Notes: a model not told the origin generated them from the letters alone. Numbered from the stretch's first letter, positions 15,880 to 23,939 are shown. The stretch is DNA of 33,844 nt from Acidimicrobiaceae bacterium (GCA_003138855.1 PLHF01000095.1:1-33844); one strand, 5' to 3'. Program-made: numbers and translations.

Positions 15880-16863
15880 ATGCTGCTGGCACGTATGGCC
15901 GAGGCCGTCTACTGGGCCGGGCGCCACCTCGAACGCGCCGAGGGCACCGCCCGTATTGTCCAGGTCCACACCGACACCCACGTCGACCTTCCGGTCGGCG
16001 AGGACGTCGGGTGGGAGCCGTTGCTGGCCATCGTGGGGGTTCACAGCGAGTTCGCCGAGCGGTACTCGGCCGCCGCCGAGGCAGGCGACACGGCTGCCGC
16101 AGAGGAGGACGTGGTCGAGTTCCTCCTCCACGGTGACGGCAACGCGTCCTCCATCCTGTCCGCCGTCGCCGCGGGACGGGAGAACCTCCGCACCGCCCGC
16201 CCGGTGGTGCCCCGCGAGGCGTGGGAGGCCAGCAACAACCTGTGGTTGGCCTGCTCGGACCACATGGACGAGGTCAAGTCCAGACAGGGACGGGTCCAGT
16301 GGCTCCGCCGTGTGATCGCCGGATGCCAGCGGATCAACGGGATCCTGCTCGGCACGATGAGCCGCGACGAGGCCATGAGCTTCCTTTCCATCGGACAGAA
16401 CCTCGAGCGCGCCGACCTGACCACCCGGGTGCTCGACGTCCGCTCGGAGAGCCTGCACTCCCAGCATGGCGACGATCCCTACGACGTGGTCCACTGGATG
16501 GCCGTGCTCCGCTCGCTCGCCGCCTATCAGCCCTTCCGGCGCGCCATGCCCGCCCGGCCCCAGGGCGGAGCCACCCTGCGCTTCCTCCTCCAGGACGATC
16601 GGTTCCCCCGGGCGGTCAGCGCCTGCCTGACCGAGACCCGCTCCCACTTGAAGCAGCTGGCCCGTTCGGAGGCCGCCCTGGAAGCGTGCGCGACGGCCTC
16701 GATGGTGGTGGCATCGGCCGCCGTGCCGCGGCTCGCCCTGGACGGCCTGGAGGAGTTCCTCGACGAGGTCCAGGTGGCGCTGGACGCAATCCACCTCCGG
16801 ATCGACGAGACGTACTTCCGACCATCGTTCGTCGACTGGCACGCCCAGTCCGAGGCATCGTGA
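15880..16863 (+). CDS. Alpha-E domain protein (DUF403)
   Basis: A 327-residue, all-helical alpha-E protein, recognisable from the N-terminus MLLARMAEAVYWAGRHLERAEGTA without its last residues, the central NNLWLACSDHMDE, GTMSRDEAMSFLSIGQNLERADLTTR, and the C-terminal helices around LDAIHLRIDETYF. Alpha-E proteins almost always accompany circularly permuted ATP-grasp proteins; their biochemical role is unknown, with a scaffold or substrate-holding function suggested. The chosen ATG has a strong AAGGAG at six bases and matches the family N-terminus. An upstream ATG (15796) overlaps the previous stop and would add 28 low-complexity residues. The gene ends in a GTGA overlap with the downstream fusion gene. 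Confidence 0.9.
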   Translation: MLLARMAEAVYWAGRHLERAEGTARIVQVHTDTHVDLPVGEDVGWEPLLAIVGVHSEFAERYSAAAEAGDTAAAEEDVVEFLLHGDGNASSILSAVAAGRENLRTARPVVPREAWEASNNLWLACSDHMDEVKSRQGRVQWLRRVIAGCQRINGILLGTMSRDEAMSFLSIGQNLERADLTTRVLDVRSESLHSQHGDDPYDVVHWMAVLRSLAAYQPFRRAMPARPQGGATLRFLLQDDRFPRAVSACLTETRSHLKQLARSEAALEACATASMVVASAAVPRLALDGLEEFLDEVQVALDAIHLRIDETYFRPSFVDWHAQSEAS

Positions 16864-19613
16864 CCACGGCCACCTCCGCCGGGCCCCACGCAGGGGGTGA
16901 GGGCGAAACCGCCGACGGGGCGGAGATGCCCGAGTACTCGGCGATCCCGGGGCGGCTCGACGAGTCCCTCGGCCCGGACGGCAGGGTCCGCACCCGATGG
17001 AAACAGGTGGCGGCGGAGATGGCCGGGCTGGGGCCCGGCGGTCTCCTCGCCCGTCGGGCCGAGCTGGCGCGGCTGCTCCGGAACGATGGCGCCACCTACA
17101 ACGTCACGCGGGACGGACGGAGCAGTCGGAGACCGTGGTCGCTCGATCCGTGCCCCCTGGTGCTCGACGACACCGAGTGGTCGGCTCTCGAGCGCGCCGT
17201 AGCCCAGCGGGTGGCCCTCCTCGACCTGGTTCTCGCCGACCTCTACGGCCGGCGCCGCCTGGTGGCCGAGGGCCTCGTCCCTGCCGAGCTCGTCCTCGGA
17301 AGCCCCTCATTCCTCCGGGCCTGCGCAGACACGGCCACCCCCGACGCCCGCCACCTGTTCCTCACCGCTGTCGACGTCGTGCGTGACCGTCAGGGTGCCT
17401 TCCGATCCATCGGTGATTGGGCCCAGGCTCCCTCAGGCCTCGGTTACGCCCTGGTCAACCGCAAGGCCCTCTCGAGGGTGCTTCCCAGTCTCCACCGCGC
17501 CTCGGGCGTCGAGCGCCTGGCCGGCTTCTTCCGCTCCATACGGGCCGGGGTGGCCAGAGTCGCTCCCGAGGGGGTCGACGATCCCCGGGTGGTGATCCTG
17601 ACACCGGGTCCACTGAGCGAGACCTACTTCGAGCACGCCTACCTGGCTTCCTACCTCGGATACGCCCTGGTCGAGGGCCGGGACCTGGTGGTCAACAACA
17701 ACCGGGTATGGCTGCGCTCGCTTGCCGGCCTCGATCCGGTGGACGTCGTGATCCGGAGGGTGGACGACCAGTGGTGCGATCCCGTCGAGCTTCGGGCCGA
17801 CTCGCTGCTCGGGGTGCCCGGGCTCCTGGAAGCGGCCCGGCGCGGGCGGGTCGCCGTGGTCAACCCCATCGGCAGCGCGATCATCGAGCACCCGGCCCTG
17901 ACCGGCCTGCTGGGAAGGGTGGCCCCCATCATGCTCGGCGAGGAGTTGGCACTGCGCGGGCCCGAGACCTGGTGGTGTGGTCATCCCCGCGGCCTCAGCC
18001 ACGTCCTAGCCTCCCTCGAGGAGCTCGTCGTCTTTCCGGTGGGGGCCTCGACCGGGCTGTGGCCGGTGGTGGGATCCAACTTGTCCGCCGACGCCCTCGC
18101 AGGCCTGCGCGACCGGATACGCAGTCGGCCCGCGGACTGGGTGGGCCAGGAGGTCGTCGAGCCGTCCACCGTCCCGACGGTGAGCGACAACGGCACCCTC
18201 GAGCCGAGGCCGGCGGTGATCCGTACCTTCAGCGTCGCCGGCGATGCCGCCGGCGACGGCGCGTCCCATGGGTTCACGGTGTTGCCCGGCGGCCTGACCC
18301 GGGTCGGGGTGGCCACCGATGCAGGGATCATCTCGAGCCGGGGCGAGGGGACCAGCAAGGACACCTGGGTGGCGTCGGCCGAACCGGCCCTTCAGCAGAG
18401 CACCTGGCTCCCGTCGGCGCGCGCGCCCAAGCGGCCCGCGGTCATCCCCGAGCTGCCCACCCCCCTGCCCGGCCGCGTCGCCGCCCAACTGTTCATGCTG
18501 GGCCGCAGCGCGGAGCATGCAGAGTTGGTCATCCGGTTGATACGCACGGTCCTGACCCGCCTCGACCAGCCGCTCGGAATGGGGGTGGACGGTGGCGCCG
18601 AGTCCCTGCAGGTCCTGCTCTCGGCCCTCCGCACCGTCTCGGGCTTCGATGCGGTTTCCGAGCCCGATGATCCGGGGTTCCGGCCCGGGGGGCCCGCGCT
18701 CCCGACGCCTCCGGTGCAATCCGCCGGCCGTGGCGACGGCACCCGGGCGGCAGACCACGAGCCCGAGGTCCCGACCGACCGGCGGGCGCTGGCGCTACTC
18801 CTCGATGCCGGTGTCGACGGCAGCCTGGTGTCGTCCCTCGGGCTCGTGGTCGACGCGGCCTACTCGGTACGGGAGCAGCTCTCGAGCGACACCTGGCAGT
18901 TGATCGGCGACGTCGAGGAGGAGTTGGCGCGGCTGCGCCACCGGCCGCCGACCCAACTGGTCGGCGTGCAGTCGAGCCTGCAGCGCCTCCTCCAGGCGCT
19001 GCTCGCCCTGTCCGGCCTCTCGGCCGAGAACATGGAGCGGGACTCGGCGTGGCTCTTCCTCGACGGCGGCAGGCGGCTGGATCGGGCCCAGTCCCTGGTC
19101 AGGCTGGTCCGTGCGGTGCTGGTCCGCAAGCGGGCCGGCGTGGTCGAGGACCTCCTCCTCGAATCGCTCCTGAAGACGTCGGAGAGCCTGATCATCTTCC
19201 GCCGCAGATCGGGGCCGATCATGCATGTGGCCGGCGCTGTCGACCTCCTCGTCTATGACGCGGCCAATCCCCGCAGCGTGATCTTCCAGCTCGACCGCTT
19301 GGTCGACCACCTGGAGGACATGCCCGAGCAGTCGTCTGCCCAGCGCCTAGGGAACGAGGAACGCCTGGTGTTGGAGACGGCCACCATGCTGCGCCTGACC
19401 GACGCAGGACGGCTGGCCGCCGTCGACCAGGACACCGGGCTGCGGATGGAGTTGGATGCAGTCTTCGGGCGCGTCGACGGGCTACTGGGCGAGCTGTTGG
19501 ACTCGCTGCGGCACACCTACTTCGCCCACGAGAGGCTCTCCGTCCTGGCCGGGCGCAACACCGAGGATGGCGGCAGCGGCGAGGCCGGCGGCGGCACCGG
19601 ACACAGATCATGA
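16860..19613 (+). CDS. Circularly permuted ATP-grasp domain fused to an alpha-E domain
   Basis: A 917-residue fusion. Residues about 20-520 form a second circularly permuted ATP-grasp region (LRNDGATYNV, LLDLVLADLYG, GDWAQAPSGLGYALVNR, VIRRVDDQWCDPVEL, GLTRVG, GTSKDTWV). Residues about 533-905 form a second alpha-E domain (LFMLGRSAEHAELVIRL; LLLESLLKTSESLIIFRRR; SVIFQLDRLVDHLEDM). Compared with the stand-alone copy, the ATP-binding Lys segment VVKPANESGG becomes VVFPVGASTG, with Phe at residue 392 in the Lys position, and EDN becomes GDW (185-187). The ATP-grasp half may therefore be catalytically weak or regulatory. The start is GTG 16860, which overlaps the previous stop. The frame is open further upstream only as an out-of-frame shadow of the alpha-E gene. 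Confidence 0.9.
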   Translation: MTTATSAGPHAGGEGETADGAEMPEYSAIPGRLDESLGPDGRVRTRWKQVAAEMAGLGPGGLLARRAELARLLRNDGATYNVTRDGRSSRRPWSLDPCPLVLDDTEWSALERAVAQRVALLDLVLADLYGRRRLVAEGLVPAELVLGSPSFLRACADTATPDARHLFLTAVDVVRDRQGAFRSIGDWAQAPSGLGYALVNRKALSRVLPSLHRASGVERLAGFFRSIRAGVARVAPEGVDDPRVVILTPGPLSETYFEHAYLASYLGYALVEGRDLVVNNNRVWLRSLAGLDPVDVVIRRVDDQWCDPVELRADSLLGVPGLLEAARRGRVAVVNPIGSAIIEHPALTGLLGRVAPIMLGEELALRGPETWWCGHPRGLSHVLASLEELVVFPVGASTGLWPVVGSNLSADALAGLRDRIRSRPADWVGQEVVEPSTVPTVSDNGTLEPRPAVIRTFSVAGDAAGDGASHGFTVLPGGLTRVGVATDAGIISSRGEGTSKDTWVASAEPALQQSTWLPSARAPKRPAVIPELPTPLPGRVAAQLFMLGRSAEHAELVIRLIRTVLTRLDQPLGMGVDGGAESLQVLLSALRTVSGFDAVSEPDDPGFRPGGPALPTPPVQSAGRGDGTRAADHEPEVPTDRRALALLLDAGVDGSLVSSLGLVVDAAYSVREQLSSDTWQLIGDVEEELARLRHRPPTQLVGVQSSLQRLLQALLALSGLSAENMERDSAWLFLDGGRRLDRAQSLVRLVRAVLVRKRAGVVEDLLLESLLKTSESLIIFRRRSGPIMHVAGAVDLLVYDAANPRSVIFQLDRLVDHLEDMPEQSSAQRLGNEERLVLETATMLRLTDAGRLAAVDQDTGLRMELDAVFGRVDGLLGELLDSLRHTYFAHERLSVLAGRNTEDGGSGEAGGGTGHRS

Positions 19614-20497
19614 ACTTCCGGATCGTCCACCGGACCGCCTACAAGTACGACACGCCGGTCACCCGGTGCCGGAACGAGGCCCACCTCCGCCCGCGCGAGA
19701 CCCAACGCCAGCACTGTGTGTCCAGCGAGCTGGTGGTCGATCCCTCCCCGACCAGCTGGTCCGAGCGCACCGACTTCTTCGGCAATCCGGTCGTCTCGTT
19801 TGCGGTCGACGGGCCGTTCAGGGAGTTGACGGTGACTTCGACCAGCTCGGTGTCGGTGGCCGCTCGCCGGTCGCTGCCGACGGACGGGCCGACCTGGGAC
19901 GGGGCACGCGACCAGCTGGCAAACGATCTGACGCCGGAGCTGCTCGCCGCACGCGAGTTCTGCTTCGACTCGCCGCTCGTCACCACGTCGTCGGCCATCC
20001 GAGCCTACGCGGAACCTTCGTTTCCCGGTGGGAGGCCATTGATCCACGCGGTCGCCGACCTCACCGAGCGGATCTTCCAGGACTTCGTCTACGACCCTGG
20101 CTTCACCACGGTGACCACCCCCGTCGAGGAGGTCCTTGGTTATCGCCGGGGCGTGTGCCAGGACTTCGCCCACCTGGCCGTCGGATGCCTCCGATCGCTG
20201 GGGCTGGCGGCGCGCTACGTCAGCGGCTACCTCGAGACATCACCGCCGCCCGGGCAAGAGCGCCTGATCGGGGCCGATGCCTCCCACGCCTGGCCGTCGG
20301 TCTTCGTGCCGAGGTGGGGCTGGCTGGATGTCGATCCCACCAACAACAAGATCGTGGGGCCGACCTACGTCACCACGGCCTGGGGGCGCGACTACTCCGA
20401 TGTCTCCCCGCTGAAGGGGATCGTGTTCGGTGGGGGGGGCTCCCACACCCTCGACGTCGCCGTGGACGTGACCCGGTCAGCTCCGCTCGAGGCGTAG
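19610..20497 (+). CDS. Transglutaminase-like family protein
   Basis: A 295-residue protein with the bacterial transglutaminase N-terminal beta domain (MNFRIVHRTAYKYDTPV; SELVVDPSPTSWSERTDFFGN) and a papain-like core. The catalytic triad is visible: C183 in GVCQDFAH, H226 in ADASHAW and D242 in LDVDPTNN. Such proteins can act as transglutaminases or, more often in bacteria, as cysteine peptidases or amidases. No signal peptide is present, so it probably acts in the cytoplasm. The ATG overlaps the fusion gene stop (ATGA), making it the last gene of the operon. The likely division of labour is peptide-bond formation by the ATP-grasp protein and cleavage or transfer by this enzyme. The next gene is convergent, 37 bases away. 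Confidence 0.92.
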   Translation: MNFRIVHRTAYKYDTPVTRCRNEAHLRPRETQRQHCVSSELVVDPSPTSWSERTDFFGNPVVSFAVDGPFRELTVTSTSSVSVAARRSLPTDGPTWDGARDQLANDLTPELLAAREFCFDSPLVTTSSAIRAYAEPSFPGGRPLIHAVADLTERIFQDFVYDPGFTTVTTPVEEVLGYRRGVCQDFAHLAVGCLRSLGLAARYVSGYLETSPPPGQERLIGADASHAWPSVFVPRWGWLDVDPTNNKIVGPTYVTTAWGRDYSDVSPLKGIVFGGGGSHTLDVAVDVTRSAPLEA

Positions 20498-20534
20498 CCG
20501 TGGCCTGGGAGATCGAGCCGATCCGGTCCGTCGA

Positions 20535-21269
20535 CTACGGGTTGAAGGCGGCCACGATCTGGTGGAGGCCCGCGAGCAGGGCCTCGGCTCCGGCGTCGTC
20601 GAGCGCGGCGTAGGCGGCCCGAACGATGCTGTCGGTGAGCACTTCTGCCCTGTCGAGGGCCTCCCGGTCCTCCGGTGTGATCTCGAGGAGGTCGTCGGCC
20701 GACCAGCCGAACAGCTCGGCGTCGTTCGGTCGCTTGATCAGGTGGGCGGTCCTGGCGTCGAGCCCCTCGGCCCGGACCGCCAGCAGATGGGCGCTGCCAC
20801 GGAACTCGCGCAGGTCGGACAGCAGCTGCATGGCCCGACCGGCCGAGTCGTCGACCAGAGGCTCCGCCCGGAACCCCGCGTAGAGGGGGAGGCCGGTGGG
20901 GTCGGCCGCATCGTTGACCTCCCCGGCTGCAGCACAGAATCCCTCGAGGCCCCCGAGTCCGGCGAACCGGAGACGGCCGAGCTCCGCCGCGCACCCGAAG
21001 TAGGCCCGGGCGGCATCCCTCGGTTCGATCAGCTTCCTCCCCGAGTCCCACAGCTGCTGGATCATCGAGGGGTTGAAGTAGCCGAAGGCGCTGGCCACCA
21101 CACTGGCCTCGACATTGCCGAGCACCCCGCCCCGGCCGAGGACGTAGAACTGGAACACGTCGAGTCCGAGCTCCTTGCCCTTCGCCTCGGTCTCGGGCAC
21201 GAAGAAGTAGGCCCACCCATGGTCGCGGATCAACGGGCACGCCTGGTCCATCAGCTCCTGGGTATTCAT
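20535..21269 (-). CDS. SCO6745 family protein (function unknown)
   Basis: A 244-residue cytoplasmic protein, mostly alpha-helical by composition. It resembles the actinobacterial SCO6745/SalK-like family in FQFYVLGRGGVLGNVEASVV, ASAFGYFNPSMIQQLWDSG, AARAYFGCAAELGRL, the central LLAVRAEGLDARTAHLI, and GWSADDLLEITPEDRE. No enzymatic motif is evident and no reaction is established for the family, although members occur near ribosomal-peptide and antibiotic loci. The ATG at 21269 is supported by a TACGCT hexamer exactly six bases upstream and by the absence of a Shine-Dalgarno site, which suggests a leaderless mRNA. It is divergent from the SDR gene and convergent with the ATP-grasp/transglutaminase operon. 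Family assignment is by eye and moderately secure. Confidence 0.65.
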   Translation of the reverse strand: MNTQELMDQACPLIRDHGWAYFFVPETEAKGKELGLDVFQFYVLGRGGVLGNVEASVVASAFGYFNPSMIQQLWDSGRKLIEPRDAARAYFGCAAELGRLRFAGLGGLEGFCAAAGEVNDAADPTGLPLYAGFRAEPLVDDSAGRAMQLLSDLREFRGSAHLLAVRAEGLDARTAHLIKRPNDAELFGWSADDLLEITPEDREALDRAEVLTDSIVRAAYAALDDAGAEALLAGLHQIVAAFNP

Positions 21270-21275
21270 GGCCGA

Positions 21276-21281
21276 AGCGTA
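21276..21281 (-). promoter_or_regulatory. Candidate -10 of a leaderless SCO6745-family transcript
   Basis: TACGCT on the minus strand, six bases (TCGGCC) before ATG 21269. The same hexamer lies in mirror arrangement before the divergent SDR gene. Confidence 0.5.
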
Positions 21282-21300
21282 TCCCCCAACGGTGGCGACG

Positions 21301-21321
21301 GCCCGCGGCCCGCGGCCCGCG
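21301..21321. repeat. Three tandem GCCCGCG heptamers between divergent promoters
   Basis: GCCCGCG is repeated three times without a gap and includes two palindromic CCGCGG junctions. It sits roughly midway between the two divergent TACGCT hexamers, a position suited to a shared operator or a DNA-structure element. It is a simple GC-rich repeat and could be neutral. Confidence 0.65.
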
Positions 21322-21345
21322 GGGCGCGTGCCGGCCGGGCCCGCC

Positions 21346-21351
21346 TACGCT
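21346..21351 (+). promoter_or_regulatory. Candidate -10 of a leaderless SDR transcript
   Basis: TACGCT, seven bases (CCGCACC) before ATG 21359, with no Shine-Dalgarno sequence. Confidence 0.5.
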
Positions 21352-21358
21352 CCGCACC

Positions 21359-22147
21359 ATGCGGATCCTCATCACCGGGGCAGCCCGGGCCATCGGTGCG
21401 GCAACGGCCGTCGAGCTCGCCGGAGCGGGCCACCAGGTGATCGCCACCGCCCGCGACGCGACCCTGCTCGCCGGGCTCGACGTCGCCGATCGACTCACCC
21501 TCGACGTCACCGACGCCGGGTCGATCCGGGCCGCCCTGGACCGGGCCGGGCCGCTCGACGCCATCGTCAACAACGCGGCCGTCAACGGCAAGGGCCCGTT
21601 GGAGGCATTCCCGATCGACCATCTGCGGGCCATGTTCGAGACCAACACCCTGGGGCCCCTGGCCCTCCTCCAGGGGGTCCTTCCCGAGTGGAGGCGACGC
21701 GGCAGCGGGGTGGTCGTGAACATGAGCTCGATACAGGGCCGGGTGGCCTCACCGCTCGACGGCCCGTACGCCAGCACCAAGTTCGCCCTGGAGGCACTGT
21801 CGGAGACGCTCCACCACGAGCTGGGGCACTTCGGGATCCGGGTGGTGATCATCGAGCCGGGCTACATCGCCCCGGGGATGAAGGCCGGCCACGAGGCACC
21901 CGGCGACGACGAGTACCGGGCCCTGTGGGACCAGTGGTCCGGAATCGACGCCAAGGTAACCGGACGCGGCGGCCGCCCGGGGGCCGAGGTGGTGGCGGCC
22001 GCCGTCCGGCGGGCCATCGAGGACCCCACCACCCCCCTGCGGGTGCCCGTCGGTGAGGATGCGACCATGGTGCTCACGGCGCGGTCGCAGCTCGACGATG
22101 CCTCCTTCGAGGCCGTCATGCGCCAGACGTTGGACCTGACCTGGTGA
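21359..22147 (+). CDS. SDR family oxidoreductase
   Basis: A 262-residue classical short-chain dehydrogenase. Landmarks are the cofactor-binding turn LITGAARAIGAA (4-15), LDVTDAGS with the Asp that contacts adenine, the NNAA motif (71-74, VNNAAVNG), the catalytic Ser in NMSSIQGR (S124), and the Y137-x-x-x-K141 pair in GPYASTKFALEAL, followed by EPGYIAPGM. The residue after the second strand is Arg (ARDAT), which suggests NADP(H), but this is only a hint. The substrate cannot be told from sequence. It is transcribed alone and divergently from the SCO6745-family gene, and ends convergent with the globin gene. Confidence 0.92.
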   Translation: MRILITGAARAIGAATAVELAGAGHQVIATARDATLLAGLDVADRLTLDVTDAGSIRAALDRAGPLDAIVNNAAVNGKGPLEAFPIDHLRAMFETNTLGPLALLQGVLPEWRRRGSGVVVNMSSIQGRVASPLDGPYASTKFALEALSETLHHELGHFGIRVVIIEPGYIAPGMKAGHEAPGDDEYRALWDQWSGIDAKVTGRGGRPGAEVVAAAVRRAIEDPTTPLRVPVGEDATMVLTARSQLDDASFEAVMRQTLDLTW

Positions 22148-22165
22148 TTCCCTTCTTACGGAGGC

Positions 22166-22203
22166 ACCTCCCGGCTGCCGGGTGCGGCCCGTGACCGGGC
22201 GGG
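22166..22203. terminator. Possible bidirectional terminator hairpins between SDR and globin genes
   Basis: The 65-base convergent gap contains CCCGG-CTG-CCGGG and, a few bases on, GCCCG-TGAC-CGGGC, two short adjacent stem-loops. Neither has a T-tract. Position between convergent genes is the main support. Confidence 0.25.
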
Positions 22204-22212
22204 TCGCAGGCC

Positions 22213-22605
22213 CTACGACGGGTCGTTGATCAAGCTGCGGGCCGCCATCGTCAGGTAGCTGAGGAGCTCCTCCTCGTCGGCCGGCGCCAGCCCGGCGGCC
22301 ACCACCGCATCGGTCATGTGGCGGAGCCAGGCATCGGCCGCCACCGAGCCGATGGGGAAGGGCGCGTGGCGCATCCGCAAGCGGGGATGCCCACGTTGCT
22401 CGCTGTAGTCCCGGGGCCCTCCCCAGTACTGCGCCAGGAACAGGGCCAGATGGGCCTTGGACTCGGTGAGGTCCTCGGGGTACATGGGCCGCAGCACCGG
22501 GTCGGTGGCCACGCCCTCGTAGAACCGGTCCACCAGGGCGGTGAAGAAGGGCTGTCCGCCCCACCGCTCGTAGGCGGTCTGCTCCGGCACGCGCATGAAT
22601 CGCAC
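22213..22605 (-). CDS. Group II truncated haemoglobin (GlbO-like)
   Basis: A 130-residue group II 2-on-2 haemoglobin. The family pattern is clear: WGGQPFFTALVDRFYEGVA with the distal Tyr B10 (Y29), then LALFLAQYWGGPRDYSEQRG, PRLRMRHAPFPI with the proximal haem-ligand His F8 (H80), and Trp G8 in DAWLRHM (W93). Such proteins bind oxygen very tightly and may handle peroxide, nitric oxide or redox signals. I chose GTG 22605 because TACAGT lies exactly six bases upstream, which fits a leaderless mRNA. ATG 22596 is a close alternative, and a TTG at 22629 is also in frame. It is divergent from the acyl-CoA dehydrogenase gene, with which it may share regulation. Confidence 0.92.
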   Translation of the reverse strand: MRFMRVPEQTAYERWGGQPFFTALVDRFYEGVATDPVLRPMYPEDLTESKAHLALFLAQYWGGPRDYSEQRGHPRLRMRHAPFPIGSVAADAWLRHMTDAVVAAGLAPADEEELLSYLTMAARSLINDPS

Positions 22606-22611
22606 GTCCCG

Positions 22612-22617
22612 ACTGTA
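22612..22617 (-). promoter_or_regulatory. Candidate -10 of a leaderless globin transcript
   Basis: TACAGT on the minus strand, six bases (CGGGAC) before GTG 22605. A weak -35-like TTCGAG lies 17 bases further upstream. Confidence 0.45.
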
Positions 22618-22673
22618 GGCCGAGGTCAACTAGCCTCGAACCCACTGCGCACACCCGTCGCCGAGGGGACTTC

Positions 22674-22680
22674 AGGAGGT
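22674..22680 (+). promoter_or_regulatory. Ribosome-binding site of the acyl-CoA dehydrogenase gene
   Basis: AGGAGGT five bases before GTG 22686. It fixes the GTG start and shows that this gene, unlike its divergent neighbour, has a leadered mRNA. Confidence 0.75.
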
Positions 22681-22685
22681 TCACC

Positions 22686-23924
22686 GTGTTCGAATGGTCC
22701 GAGGAGCAGCTGATGGCGCGCGACGCCATCCGGCGTTTCATCGAGGCGGAGGTCGTGCCCAACATCGAGGCGCTGGAGCACGGCGACCTTCCCCCCTACG
22801 ACATCATCCGCAAGATGTATGCGACCTTCGGCATGGACCAGATGGCCCGCGACCGGTTCAAGAAGCAGGTCGACCGCAAGCTTGCCGGGGCCAGCGCGGA
22901 TACCCCGACGGATCCGGCCGGGCGCCAGGGCGACCGGGGTGCTGCGGCGATGACCCTCATCCCGATCATCGAGCTGTGCCACTACTGCCCGGGCATCGTC
23001 ACCGCCATGGGCGTGAGCGTGGGCCTGGCGGGCGGCACCATCATGAAGCAGGGCACCCCGGCCCAGATGGAACGGTGGGGCCTCAACCTGCTCACCGGCG
23101 AGAAGGTCGGTGCATGGGCCATCACCGAACCCGATTCGGGCTCCGACGCCCTCGGCGGGATGAAGTCCACGGCCCGGCGCGACGGCGACGAGTACATCCT
23201 CAACGGCAACAAGACCTTCATCACCAACGGGCCCTATGCCGACACCATCGTCTTCTACGCAAAACTCGACGACGGATCCGACACCCCCATCCGCGGTCGC
23301 CAGGTCCTCACCTTCGTGCTGGACAAGGGGATGCCCGGCCTCGACCAGTCGAAGCCCTTCCGCAAGATGGGGCTCCACTCCTCCCCTACCGGCGAGCTGT
23401 TCCTGTCGGACGTCCGGGTGGGCAGGGAGCATCTCCTCGGGGAGACGGAGGACGAGCGGGGCGGCAGCGGGCGCGACTCGGCCAAGGGCAACTTCGTCAC
23501 CGAACGAGCCGGGCTGGCGGCCATGTCCCTGGGCCTGATCGAGGAGTGCCTCAAACTGTCGGTGCAGTACGCGAAGGACCGGATGCTCTGGGGGAAGCCG
23601 ATCGGCGACCGCCAGCTGATCCAGCTCAAACTGGCCAAGATGGAGGTCGCCCGGCTCAATGTGCAGAACCTGGTCTTCCGCCACATCGAGCTCTCGGCGG
23701 CCGGAAAGAGCCTGACGCTGGCCGAGGCGTCGGCCATGAAGCTCTACTCCGCCCAGGCCGCGTCCGACGTGGCCATGGAGGCGGTGCAGCTGTTCGGAGG
23801 CAATGGCTACATGGCCGAGTTCCGGGTGGAGCAACTCGCCCGTGATGCCAAGGTGTTCCAGATCTATGCCGGCACCGACGAGATCCAGGTCACCCACATC
23901 GCCAAGGACCTGCTCAACCGGTAG
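22686..23924 (+). CDS. Acyl-CoA dehydrogenase family protein
   Basis: A 412-residue FAD enzyme that oxidises an acyl-CoA thioester to its 2,3-enoyl form. Landmarks are [13 protein letters not shown] (145-157) contacting FAD and substrate, [36 protein letters not shown] and the C-terminal IYAGTDEIQ. The catalytic base position used by medium-chain enzymes (Glu in Y-E-G-T) is Ala395 here. A Glu is present in [12 protein letters not shown] (E273), the alternative base position used by isovaleryl-CoA and long-chain dehydrogenases. It should be active with that active-site arrangement, perhaps on branched or bulky acyl chains. An insertion at about residues 60-88 ([20 protein letters not shown]) is unusual. 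A strong AGGAGGT precedes the GTG. Confidence 0.93.
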   Translation: MFEWSEEQLMARDAIRRFIEAEVVPNIEALEHGDLPPYDIIRKMYATFGMDQMARDRFKKQVDRKLAGASADTPTDPAGRQGDRGAAAMTLIPIIELCHYCPGIVTAMGVSVGLAGGTIMKQGTPAQMERWGLNLLTGEKVGAWAITEPDSGSDALGGMKSTARRDGDEYILNGNKTFITNGPYADTIVFYAKLDDGSDTPIRGRQVLTFVLDKGMPGLDQSKPFRKMGLHSSPTGELFLSDVRVGREHLLGETEDERGGSGRDSAKGNFVTERAGLAAMSLGLIEECLKLSVQYAKDRMLWGKPIGDRQLIQLKLAKMEVARLNVQNLVFRHIELSAAGKSLTLAEASAMKLYSAQAASDVAMEAVQLFGGNGYMAEFRVEQLARDAKVFQIYAGTDEIQVTHIAKDLLNR

Positions 23925-23939
23925 GTGGCGGCGCCGGCC

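Noticed and set aside
16221-16859. N-terminal extension of the ATP-grasp/alpha-E fusion frame
   Set aside because: This part is an out-of-frame read of the alpha-E gene (Arg/Pro/Gly-rich). The GTG at 16860 overlaps the alpha-E stop and begins the real domain.
21301-21321. GCCCGCG repeats as an attachment site of an inserted element
   Set aside because: No second copy was noticed at the borders of the inserted block, and no integrase is present. A promoter-region repeat is the simpler reading.
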